This document shows, in pieces, positions 10,996 to 20,734 of a stretch of 64,000 bases of DNA. Position numbers and translations under genes: made by a program. The number at the start of each line of letters is the position of its first letter. Position 1 is the stretch's first letter. Source of the DNA: Simmondsia chinensis (lineage: Eukaryota; Streptophyta; Magnoliopsida; Caryophyllales; Simmondsiaceae). Below the pieces are notes generated by a model. The model was not told the origin of the DNA. It saw nothing but the letters and a program-made list of their open reading frames with translations, and searched no databases. Location of the stretch: NCBI GenBank assembly GCA_018398585.1, contig JAGTTD010000011.1:9795001-9859000 (forward strand). Direction: 5' to 3'.

Positions 10996-11012
10996 CCCCA
11001 GCAACGGTGCCA
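10996..11012 (-). other. Primer-binding site, tRNA-Asp
   Basis: The minus strand reads TGGCACCGTTGCTGGGG, two mismatches from the complement of the plant tRNA-Asp 3' end. This is the primer typical of Athila elements. It sits six bases inside the 5' LTR. Confidence 0.85.
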
Positions 11013-11018
11013 AAAACT

Positions 11019-11851
11019 TGATGCTTAATGTATTTGCTTAGCAAGTGCATCAAGTCATATCAAGTAATACGAAGTGCGTAGAGTATCGTTTGCACGAGGA
11101 TTGTGTATTGAATGAGTACTAAAATTAATGGTTTTAGCGCAATTTGAAAGACCGAAAATTGAAGTTTTGAATATGCAACAAACAAAATGAAAAGAAGTAA
11201 AAATGTTTACTTATTTTTTGGAAAGTTTTTGATTTTTAATAAGATCTAGGGCATTTGATTTCACCTAGTTGCATTAATATGCCTTTCTATTCTCGGTATT
11301 CAAGTTGTTATTACTTGTTGATGGTTGAAAATCCTAATTTACTAAATATTCTCTCTTGAGCAATATTTGTAATACTCTTTTACATATTGACTCATTAATC
11401 TCTTGTACGAATTTAAACAAGAAAAGAGTTTTGAAGATTCATGGTTTTCACTTAAGACCACACAAATTGCATTAATCTATATTTAACATTCGATCAATCT
11501 ATGGTATTTATTATTTTAGAAAGCATCATAAATCTTTTTTCGGACTCATTATGAATCATTATAGGCTTTTAATGGTGATCAAGCATTCAAAACTCATGAA
11601 GAAAATTGATAAACACTCAAACAACCCAATAAACAAACCTAGAATACGTTGAATTAGAAAAGAGGGTATATTACAACTTAGGCTGCATCGTAGCCTTGGA
11701 AAAATAAAATTAATTCATGGTTTACAAAACATATAGCAAAAATAAGACAAAATCCATGAACTTAAAGAAGAAAAGGATAGAAAAGAACTTAAAATTTAAA
11801 AATTACAAATCAAGTTCTTTCTTTTCTCTCCCTTCCTCTTCTATCTGGTAT

Positions 11852-11886
<35 letters not shown>

Positions 11887-12452
11887 AGAACTTTGTTTTA
11901 ATGCTTGAAGGACCCTAGCACCCCTATTTATAGCTCATGATGTTGGGAATTCATGAAATAAAAAAATTACACAAGCTTCACTCTCATTTGCTCACTTGCT
12001 ACCCATGGATGCAACTTGCCACAACTTGCTATATATATATATATATATTTTTTTTTTCATTTTTCTTCAATTTGACTGCCTAAAATCAGTCCTTTGCATC
12101 AGTTTGAACTTGTTTTTGAATTGTTTAAGTGATTCTTGCCTTTTATTTGTTCAAAGAACCGCCCAAAATTGCAAGTTATAGCAACTTGTACATGTTCTTC
12201 CTTCATCCTCGCCCAACAGTGTGCTTTTGTGCATTGTTTTCCCCTTTTTTTTTTTTTTTTTTTTTTTTGTATCTTACTTCCATTTGTTAATTTTGATGAT
12301 AAATCCTAGCAAGAATTAGCCTAAAATGAGTACTTTTGCCATGAAATAACAATAGGAGTGAAAAAGAGCAAAAGCAAGAAATATTAGATGTAAAAGGGCG
12401 AGTAATTCAACCTAAAAGATATGAATAATTATATACCAAATTGGACTTATCA
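11019..12452 (-). repeat. 5' LTR of Athila derivative
   Basis: 1434 bp, TGATAAGTCC...AGCATCA in element sense. It contains homopolymer T runs at 11854-11882 and 12245-12268 and an (AT)n stretch near 12030, which explain part of its length difference from the left LTR. The open frames at 11717-12181 are LTR sequence, not genes. Confidence 0.92.
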
Positions 12453-12523
12453 TTAGGAATTTGAAACCATTCTGCTGCATTAGTCTTAAAAATTAGGGAT
12501 ATTTTTTTAAATTCGTCCCAACA
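12453..12523 (+). repeat. Copia LTR, final part after Athila insertion
   Basis: The first five bases are the TTAGG duplication. The rest continues the LTR interrupted at 6623 and ends in cgtcccaaca. The same ending, with the preceding 230-280 bp, recurs at 28051-28307, 32107-32374 and 37963-38203, always followed by the same minus-strand copia 3' region. Confidence 0.65.
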
Positions 12524-12894
12524 CATTCTCACATCAAGGTAGTAGCGATGTGTTCATCAGATGTGCCGACCCACACCACTACAAAGTGCTATGGATGACA
12601 CTAAGAGAATTAAGCTCAACCCATATGGCAGATTCAACAGATCCTAGAGCCACTCACAGAGTAAACAAGGGAAGGGTTCGAGTGCCCATCGCAAATTCCC
12701 GATCTTCTACTTTGTTTGACTCATTGAACATCTAGAGTAACTCCCGAGATGGGTATCCTCTAGGATTAGGACATACATAGGGGCTTTAGACCTATTCCCT
12801 CAGCTGTTTCATTTATCAATTTCATTGCAATGCCTTTTGTAAGGGGATCTGTCAGATTTTTCTCACTTCTCACAAATATGAGTGAGATGACATT
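12524..12894 (-). pseudogene. Copia array unit 1: 3' non-coding part and RNase H C-terminus
   Basis: Homologous to 28308-28690, 32375-32745 and 38204-38580. In minus sense the right part encodes the end of the copia polyprotein (a KNLxDPLTKxxAK-like block is best preserved in the unit 2 copy), followed by stops and about 250 bp of non-coding DNA. A gag-only element inserted at 12894/12895. The sequence resumes at 16390, which carries the duplicated ACATT. Confidence 0.75.
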
Positions 12895-13389
12895 TGTTAT
12901 GATCCAAGCTTAAAGAGAATTTAGGGGGTTAGCTGCATATGGTTTATGTTGAGGAGCTGCGGTAGTGTGCTTAGTAATGTAGCAGCTTAGTTCATTTTAT
13001 GCATACTTAGTTACAATTGTAATAAGCTGTAGTAGGAGCAGCGTATGTTAGTTGTTCTTGGCGCCAAAATGCTTAAGAATTAGTTAGAAGATATTTTTTG
13101 GTTATTCTAGATATTTTTCTAATAAGGCGGTTAGTAGTGTGTCTTGATTCATTATATTGTTTGTCTTGTTGCCTATAAGTAGTAGTTGAGTGTAATTTTC
13201 AGATCAATGAATGAAATATCAACAAATATCTCAATTTGAGATCAAACCTTCTCTCTCTCATCTAACTCTTCTATTTCTCATCCCTATTTCTCTAATTTCT
13301 CATCTCAATTCACTTATTTCTCATCTCATACTCTCATCTATCTTCAATTTACTTAGTTTATGCTTTGTGATTCAATCACGAGCATAACA
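12895..13389 (+). repeat. 5' LTR of gag-only element
   Basis: TGTTATGATCC...GAGCATAACA. The last third (about 13245-13350) is a long pyrimidine-rich tract with repeated ctct and tttctcatct blocks, which would lie at the 5' end of the RNA. Confidence 0.95.
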
Positions 13390-13391
13390 AT

Positions 13392-13403
13392 TGGTATCAG
13401 AGC
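13392..13403 (+). other. Primer-binding site, initiator tRNA-Met
   Basis: TGGTATCAGAGC, perfect, two bases after the LTR. Confidence 0.95.
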
Positions 13404-14058
13404 CTCGTTTGGCTTCAATCGAGCTCATTATCAAGAAAAATTCAAAACCAAATTGTTGTTGATGCGCAAGAGACTTTGGATGCTTTGCATTTGATTTAGT
13501 TGAATCAAATTCAACTAAATTGAGTTTGTATTGTGTCAAGCTTTGATGCTAGCTACAAGTAATCAACAAAAACAATCCTGGTGCTGAATTTAGTTCAGTT
13601 ATAGATAGATTGAAGTTCAATGATTGCTACCCGAGCAACTTGAACAAGTATAGTACATAATTGTCAAGAGCAGGTACTGTTTGATTGTTTTACTGCTGAA
13701 TTAGCAAGTAATTGAGGCAAATTTGGTGATTGTTGCATCTGGTGTGGTAAAGTGTTTAAATTGAGCAAGAAATAACTTCGCACTGAGCTAAGAATTAAGA
13801 GATGTAAGGCTGAACCGTGAGGTGTTTGATTAAATGTTGAAGAATGATTAAAGTTCATCTTGAGTAAGCTTTGAGGTTTGATTGAGTTAAGCAAGTTAAT
13901 TAGTGCTTCCAGAGATCTGATGCTTCAAGTCACGAATCCAGATCAATAAGTGTTAATGTCCTGAAATTAATTTCATCTAAGAGTGCTAGAATCTGTTAGT
14001 GTTCAGTTGGACAATCGGTTAACCAATTCTGGCCAGAAGAAGGAAGAAAGCTGTTGAA
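13404..14058 (+). other. Untranslated leader of gag-only element
   Basis: About 650 bp between PBS and the gag start without a convincing reading frame in element sense. The minus-strand open frame at 13664-13894 runs against the element and has no recognisable motif. The leader would hold the packaging signals of the element RNA. Confidence 0.7.
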
Positions 14059-15740
14059 ATGGCTGAAGGTGTAACCACACGAGCTCAGGCTGCCTCACAT
14101 GCAAAAGTAGCTGCACGAAATACTCAAACTGAAGCTGCAGGAGCTGGTGCCAGTACAACGAGTGAGGTACACTTTGTCACAATTGATCAACTGATGATAG
14201 AAATGGAATTAATGTTCAATCAAATACAGCAGCAGAGGCAAGAGGATAGAGATATGATGCGTCAACAGATGAGGCAGGTGCTTAGAGAAAATGATCAAAG
14301 TAAGGAGGACCTAGTGTCTCAACAACTGCAAGGTTTGGAGGAAAAGATTAATCATCATGTGCATCATCAAGTTCAGGAGGTTGAGGAAAGAATTTCAGAC
14401 CAATTGAATCATCAATCTCAGAACATTGAGGAAAGGTTCAATGAATTGTGCAGACAATTTGTTAGGCAAAATGGCTCAATTGCTCCTGAACCCCTCATTC
14501 CTGTTAGCCAGATCCAAAGAAATCAGCAGAGAAGGCTTCTTAAGGGTTTAAATTCGCAAATGCTAAATACTGCTACATCAAAAGATGGACCTCAAATGGC
14601 TAATGTGTCGGTTAGGCCTCAAGTTCACCTCCAACCTGCTGATGTTAGACCTCAAAATCACACTTCTGGAGCTGATTTAACTGCCAGACAACATGAACAT
14701 CTACTTGAACAGGTCTAGTTTCGATCTACAAGTAGGGTTCTTGAACAGAATGGACATGCTGAGGATGATCCAGTGCAATTTAGATCAAACACAACGGATG
14801 CAGGACAGAATGTTCGGCCACCTGACCAAGTACATACTCAATCGGCTTGCTTGTTTGGGGAACATTTAGTTCGGCCTCCAGATCAGGTTCAACAGCATTG
14901 GCCTGGACAGTATGCTTTTAAAATTGGTCCCATTCAAGGCAGTGATGTTACAAGTGGCAGTAGAGACAATGGCTTTAGACAACCAAGAGTTGAACTTGAA
15001 AATTTTGATGGGAAGCAGCCACATTCTTTGGTTAAGAAGATGTGAACGTTACTTCCACTTTTATTCCATTCCTGATGAACAAAAGGTGGAATTAGCTGCG
15101 GTTTACCTTCAACGAGATCACGAAGTTTGGCTCTATAGCCTATTGAAGAGTAATTCCACGTTAACTTGGGCTGAAATATGGTTGAACTTTGTGAACGATA
15201 TGGTGATGAAGACTTTAGTGACATTGTTGATAACTTCAACAAGGTGACTCAAGTCTCAACCGTGAAGGAGTACGTGACAAGGTTTGAGAATCTTAGAGCA
15301 AGTATGATAAATGTTTGTCCTCAAGCCCCTGAGTCCTTTTATGTCTCGAGCTTCATTAGTGGATTAAAGCCTAAAATCAAGAATTTGGTGAAGGAAATTG
15401 GTCCTACTTCTTTATCCAAAGCTTATGCAAAGGCAAAGTTGTTTGAGGCCACTGTTTTAACATCCAACGATGGGCCAAAGCATCGAGGAGAAAACTTCCA
15501 ACAACATCAAAAGGGGTTAGAAGAACCTAAAATTGCTTGAGATATTGAGAAGAAGCCTCAAAGGCTCTGTTCTAAGTGTCGTTAGCCCCATGAAATTGGC
15601 CATAAGTGCAATCCTAAATTTCTCATGGCAGTTAGAGGAGTTAATGTTGAAGGACAATCTAAAAATGATGAGTTTGATACTGATGTCGATGGTTCAAATC
15701 AGGAAGCCAGCATTGAAGATGAAGAGGACATTACAGTTTG
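14059..15740 (+). pseudogene. Gag polyprotein of Ty3/gypsy element (broken)
   Basis: The start MAEGVTTRAQ is the first ATG after the leader and matches the MADGVRTRSG start of the Reina-like gag. Order: a coiled coil rich in Q and E (about residues 45-140), an RPPD-repeat linker with an in-frame stop at 14716, then the Retrotrans_gag domain (15000-15450) with RRCERYFHFY, VKEYVTRFENLRA and SSFISGLKPKIKNLV. Two compensating frameshifts lie near 15020 and 15176. A zinc knuckle of the C-x2-C-x7-H-x-C form is at about 15571-15612, with a stop (TAG) inside it and TGA at 15538 before it. An acidic tail ends at 15740. Gag forms the particle that packages the RNA. Confidence 0.88.
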
Positions 15741-15857
15741 AAGCAAGGAAGCAAGAAATGTGCTTAAGAGAACGTTCAAGTCCAAAGGACTCTAGCATAG
15801 AAAGGGCAACTCCTATTTCTACAACAACAAGTGATCTTCAAAGTCTCATTCTCTCTC

Positions 15858-15893
15858 ATTCTTGAGGACAAGAATGTTTTCATGGGGAAGGAA
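15858..15893 (+). other. Hairpin plus polypurine tract
   Basis: The palindrome ATTCTTGAGGACAAGAAT (7-bp stem, 4-base loop) is at 15858-15875, followed by the purine-rich ggggaaggaa directly before the 3' LTR. The same arrangement occurs in other gypsy elements of the window. In the chromovirus this stretch overlaps the end of pol, but here there is no pol. Confidence 0.75.
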
Positions 15894-16389
15894 TGTTATG
15901 ATCCAAGCTTGAAGAGAATTTAGGGGGTTCGCTGCATATGGTTTATGTTGAGGAGCTGCGGTAGTGTGCTTAGTAATGTGGCAGCTTAGTTCATTTTATG
16001 CATATTTTAGTTACAATTGTAATAAGCTACAGTAGGAGCAGCGTATGTTAGTTGTTCTTGGTGCCAAAATGCTTAAGAATTAGTTAGAAGATATTTTTTG
16101 GTTATTCTAGATATTTTTCTAATAAAGTGGTTAGTAGTGTGTCGTGATTCATTGTATTGTTTCTCTTGTTGCCTAAAAGTAGTAGTTGAGTGTAATTTTC
16201 AGATCATTGAATGAAATATCAACAAATATCTCAATTTGAGATCAAACCTTCTCTCTCTCATCTAACTCTTCTATTTCTCATCCCTATTTCTCTAATTTCT
16301 CATCTCAATTCACTTCTTTCTCATCTTATACTCTCATCTGCCTTTAATTTACTTAGTTTATGCTTTGTGATTCAATCGCGAGCATAACA
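15894..16389 (+). repeat. 3' LTR of gag-only element
   Basis: 496 bp and about 96% identical by eye to 12895-13389. Differences are mostly transitions. Confidence 0.95.
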
Positions 16390-17293
16390 ACATTATTCGT
16401 AATCAAATTTCTCATGACACCATGCCTAAGGCGAATATGTATCTGCTTTCCATTTCAAGCCTTACTTTGACCAACTCTAATGGCTGCTTGTGAGTCGCAG
16501 TGCAATGACATTGAAGGCACAAGTTCCCCCACAACGGAATGCCTCACAAGACAGTTCTTGGCCATTCAGCTTCCAAACTTGCCATCTCAAAAGCAATAAA
16601 TTTCGACTCCATGGTCGATTCAGAATTGCAGGTTTATTTAGACAATTTATGCAAAATAGCAACGGAATGTCTCACAAGACACTTCTTGGCCATTCAACTT
16701 CCAAACTTGCCATCTCAAAAGCAATAAATTTCGAAACCATGCTCGATTTAGAATTAGAGGTTTATTTAAATAATTTATGCAAAATAGCACAATTAGCAAG
16801 TACAAATACGTAAACAATAGTAGAATGAATTTTATCACAATCAGACACCCAATTTGTATTGCAGTATCCCTCTAACACAGCCAGTAACCTTTTATAGTGT
16901 AAATACCAGTTCATGGTACCTTTAAGGTACCTTAACAGCCTTCTCAAGATGCTCCAATGCTCATCTCTAGGGTTATGGCTGTAACGGCTAAGTCTACTAA
17001 CTGCATAGGTAATATCAGGATGAGTGTAGTTTATTAGAAACATTATGGTACCAATTATCTTAGCATATTAAGCCTGTTACACAGAATCTCTTGTGTTTGT
17101 CATCAAATGAGCACTTGGTTCATATAGAGTTTTAGCACATGTGTCATCAAAGTGATCAAACATTTTCAAGATTTTCTCCACATAATGGGATTGACTCAAG
17201 GTCAAACCTTCAGGTGTTCTAGTAATTTTAACCCAAAGTATCACATCGATCGCACCTAGGACTTTTATATTAGAATAAGTACTTAAGAAATAT
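16390..17293 (-). pseudogene. Copia array unit 1: RNase H and C-terminal RT
   Basis: The first five bases are the TSD of the gag-only element. Minus-strand translation gives INYTHPDITYAVSRLSRYSH, RYLKGTMNWYLHYKR and an ANCAILHK segment (16762-17043), the RT-RNase H connection and RNase H start of plant copia pol. A 115-bp direct repeat of the cacaacggaatg-catctcaaaagcaataaatttc segment occurs at about 16530-16660 and 16660-16780. The RT continues to 17293, where a solo LTR interrupts it. The TSD of that LTR is aatat/aagat. Confidence 0.85.
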
Positions 17294-19327
17294 TGATAAG
17301 TCTAATTTAGTACATAATTATTCATATCATTTTGGTTCATTTTCTAAACATTTTACCTCAAAACTTTATCGCTATTGCTCGCTTTTGCTCTTTTTTATTT
17401 CTATTGCTATTTCAATGCAAAAACACTTATTTTGTGCTGAATTTTGCTAGGTTTTATCATCAACATCAATGTTTGAATGCAAGATACATCAAACGAAAGC
17501 ATAAAAATGAGCTAAATCAATCAAAATACTAGTTTTAGCAAGAAATCACCAAGTTCATGCACAATTCGATTCATCTTGCAAAAATGGGTAGCAAAATGCA
17601 TAAATCAAGAGCAAGGATTGATTAAACAATACATTACCATGTCCAAGTTGATGTAAACTCTGAATTTAGGTGGTGTTAAGCTCAAAAATCTGAAGAAAAA
17701 CAGCTAGAACAGTAAAAATGCACAAAATGAAAAAACAGCTTGCACAATTCACTTTAACTTGCAATTTTGGGTGGGAAAATGGACAAATAAGATGAAAGAA
17801 CTTCTTGAACACTTCATTAACATGTCCTAGTTGATGTTAAAGCTGATTTTGGGCAGCGCACAACAAGAAAAAAATTGAAAAAATTCGAATGGAAGCAGCC
17901 ATTGCAGAACTGGGCGGCAGTAGGCGGTGGTGGTGCAATCAGATTCAAGCTTCATTTTTGCAGCAAAAACTCAATGATTTTTACCCAAATTCATTTTATA
18001 AACATATTCTGACATGCCTTAAGTCATATTTTGTAAGATTTGGGAGGTGGAATTCAGAAAAAAAAAATTTTGAAAAAAAAGGGTGAAAAACACCACTTGC
18101 AGCAGCTGCAGAAATCAGATCTGTGCACAACTTGCTTAATTGCTTCACTTCTGGCGGCTACATTATGCAATATTTTAGCTCAAATTCATTGTATGCACTT
18201 TATATTACACGAAAATGATGATTTTGAGCAGAATTTGGGTGGTGGAATGCAAAACAAAGTGAAGAAAAAGGAGCAAGAATAGAGCTTCAGCATCATCCTG
18301 CAGCAACCAACATGAACGACCAATAAGAAGCATTTTTGATGTAGTTTTTTTGCAATTTTTTTATCTTGGCTCAACTTGTATAAATAGGGAAGGTGGTAAG
18401 GGTGTTGGGGCATTAGATTTCAAAACAAAAATCACAAGATTTGAGGAAGAAAAGAGAGAAAAATCGTGAGAAAGAGGAATGGAGAAGGAAAAGAAAGAAG
18501 TTTGGTTTATAATTTTGTATTTTTAGTTCTTTCTATCCTTTTTTATTTTCTAAGTTCATGAATTTTGTGTTTATAATGTTTAATATTAAGTTTATCATGA
18601 ACTAATTTTGTAATTCTAAGGCTACAATGTAGCTTAAGTTGTAATATACGCTTATTTCTATTTCAAAGTATTCAATGTTTATGTTATTATGTTGTTGAAG
18701 TGTTTATCATTGTTCTTCATGAGTTTTAAATGCTTGATCACCATTTAGAGCCTATAATGATTCATAATGAGTCCAAGAGGAGATTTATGATAATTGCTGA
18801 AGTGATAAGCACCATAAATTGGGCGAATGCTCGAGAGAGATTAATGCGATTCGTGTAGTTTTCAATAAAAGAAAATCATAGAGCTTTAAAAACTCTTTTG
18901 TTATTTAAATTCATGCACGAGAGTGATGGGTTAATATATTAAAGAGTATGTTGAATGTTGCCCGAGGGAGAATATTTAGTAAATTAGGATTTTCAACCAT
19001 CAACACACAGTAACAACTTGAATATCGAGAATAGAAAAGGCGTATTGATGCAACTAAGGTGAAATCGGATGCCTTAAACTTTATAAACTGATAAAAACCA
19101 ACAAAAAATTAGCACATTCTGATCTCATTTTAACTTTTATTTCTTTTTATTTTTATTTTACTTTATTTCATATCAAAATCCTAAATTTTTCGGTCTTTCA
19201 AATAGTATTGAAGCTACTAATTTTGGTATTCACTCAATACAATCCTTGTGGGAACGACACTCTACTCACTTCTATATTACTTGGCACGACTAGTGCACTT
19301 GTTAACGCATACGCAAAGTCTTCATCA
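17294..19327 (+). mobile_element. Solo LTR, Athila-like, 2034 bp
   Basis: TGATAAGTCTAATTTAG...CTTCATCA. Start, end and many internal blocks (the gcataa-cctaggt-free Athila signatures such as cgagagagattaatgcgat) match the inverted LTRs at 54278-55723 and 6624-8000. It is flanked by 17289-17293 aatat and 19328-19332 aagat, a 5-bp duplication with one substitution. No internal region is attached, so this is the product of LTR-LTR recombination. It lies opposite in orientation to the two larger Athila elements. The small open frames inside are not genes. Confidence 0.88.
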
Positions 19328-20067
19328 AAGATTTAGTACCATTCACAACATTCGCCATCTTTTCAAAGATAAGCATTTAATCAACATAGAAACAAATAAT
19401 CGCGCAATTATTATCAACATGCTTAGAATACACACCTGCATCACCACTGTTTACAACAAAACCATGTGCGACTAAGGTACAATCAAAAATTTTATGCCAT
19501 TGTTTAGGAGTTTGTTTAAGACCATACAAGGGCTTTGCAAGTTTACATACTTTAGGCTCCATGGCAGGAACCTCTAACCCCTCGGGTTGCTCCGTATGGA
19601 TTTCTTCCTCAAGGTGCGGTTTTGACGTCCATTTGATGTGCTACAAGTTTATATAGACGCTAGGGCAATCAAAGCTCATACAGTGGCTATCTTAGTCATG
19701 GGTCAACAAGTATCAAAGAAATATATTCCTTGCATCTGGGTGTAACTTTTGGCCACCAGCCTAGCCTGGAGCTTCTCCAGTCCTTGGTTTCTTTCTAAAG
19801 AACCACTTACACCAAGTAGGTTTGCATCCTCTAGGAAGGTCCAAAACACCCAAGTGGTATTGCTCGTTATATTGTCAAAACCATTACTTATGATCTCTCT
19901 CCAAATGGGAGCATCTATGGTTCACATGGCCTCATCGTAAGTTTTGGGATCTTCATCTAGCTTGAATGCACGACATGTTCATCAAAAGTATGATGTTTGG
20001 ACAAGGAAGAAGTAATGACGATAGGTCCAAAACTGGTCTCAGTTTGAGCCCTCTCACTTCTTCTAAG
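19328..20067 (-). pseudogene. Copia array unit 1: reverse transcriptase
   Basis: Minus-strand translation gives VCKLAKPLYGLKQTPKQWH and YSKHVDNNCAIICFYVD (19377-19562), the copia RT region ending in the catalytic YVDD block, then the N-terminal RT part and linker (19560-20067) in shifted frames. It stops at the cacttcttctaagga block where a SINE begins. The integrase expected next is not here; a second RNase H-RT copy follows beyond the SINE. Confidence 0.85.
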
Positions 20068-20238
20068 GATTTTTTGTTTTTGGTAACGGGGGACTAGGTT
20101 GGCCCAGCCAACCCCAACCCATGAGGAGGCCCACAATCCCCATGAGCAAGTAGGTCATGAGTATATACTCAGTGAGAATTGAACTTCTAACCCCTGGGCG
20201 ATGACCTCATGGGTCGGAGATGCCACCAACTGAGACAC
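20068..20238 (-). mobile_element. tRNA-derived SINE at copia junction (copy 1)
   Basis: In minus sense it has an A-box-like GTGTCTCAGTTGGTGGC, a B-box-like AGTTCAATTCTCACTGA, a body with GGGGTTGGCTGGGCCAACC and an A-rich tail (complement of ttttttgtttttgg). Size is about 170 bp. It joins the linker region of one copia RT to the RNase H of the next. The last bases gagacac are also the duplicated target of the gag-bearing element that follows. The same SINE occupies the same junction at 30910-31073. Confidence 0.75.
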
Positions 20239-20697
20239 TATTATGATTTAGGATCAATCTTGAATCATAACCAAGGGAAAAAGAATGTGAGATGAAAAAA
20301 AAAAGTGAGATCAAGATGAGAAATAGAGAAGAGAAGTAGAGAGAATTAGGGTTGAGAGAGAGAAAAGAGATCAATTTCATTCATCAGTGCTTATTACAAT
20401 GAATTTGCTCCTACTTATACTAATCCCTCCTAAGTCGGTTAAGGCCTAAAATATCTAAGAACACATTGCATCTAGAGAAGCATTAACCACCATTAACTAA
20501 CTCTTACTTCAACTACCAGCCAACCTACTTCACCTATACAAGAACAATACCAGTAAGTGAATATGAATTCTAAAACACTGCTAAACACTCTAAGACATTG
20601 CTAATTTGACCCTTACTCATGACTAATACTATTTCATTGCTACCCATCAATTATTACTAGTTAGCCCTCATATACTCATTATACTAGAACCATGACA
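20239..20697 (-). repeat. 3' LTR
   Basis: In element sense TGTCATGGTTCT...AATCATAATA; the terminal CA has mutated to TA. It matches 24344-24808. A pyrimidine-rich tract in element sense lies at 20280-20370. Confidence 0.92.
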
Positions 20698-20734
20698 ATA
20701 CTCCCCCCTTTTGAGATTCTTGCCTTAAGAATCT
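20698..20734 (-). other. Polypurine tract and hairpin
   Basis: The minus strand has AAAAGGGGGGAGTAT next to the LTR. An 8-bp stem (agattctt and aagaatct at 20714-20721 and 20727-20734) with a five-base loop lies just before it. Confidence 0.8.

Larger units (their letters stand above)
6624..12452 (-). mobile_element. Athila-type Ty3/gypsy element, pol-deleted derivative
   Basis: A complete element of 5829 bp with two LTRs (1377 and 1434 bp), a tRNA-Asp primer-binding site at the right LTR and a polypurine tract at the left LTR. It is flanked by the 5-bp duplication TTAGG (6619-6623 and 12453-12457). The 3-kb interior has no protease, RT, RNase H or integrase. It keeps the 3' untranslated region, a SINE-like block and a gag zinc-knuckle remnant, each of which aligns with parts of the longer Athila element at 54278-64000. 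It is therefore a large internal deletion derivative that must have depended on proteins from elsewhere, or it decayed after insertion. Confidence 0.9.
12895..16389 (+). mobile_element. Gag-only Ty3/gypsy element (TR-GAG type), complete with TSD
   Basis: 3495 bp with two LTRs (495 and 496 bp, roughly 20 differences by eye), perfect tRNA-Met PBS, one broken gag, a polypurine tract and the TSD ACATT (12890-12894 and 16390-16394). No protease, RT, RNase H or integrase remains: gag is followed within about 150 bp by the PPT. Plant terminal-repeat elements carrying only gag are known as TR-GAGs. Gag and the hairpin before the PPT match the Reina-like element at 40856-46528, so a related chromovirus is the likely parent and helper (inference). 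Confidence 0.93.
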
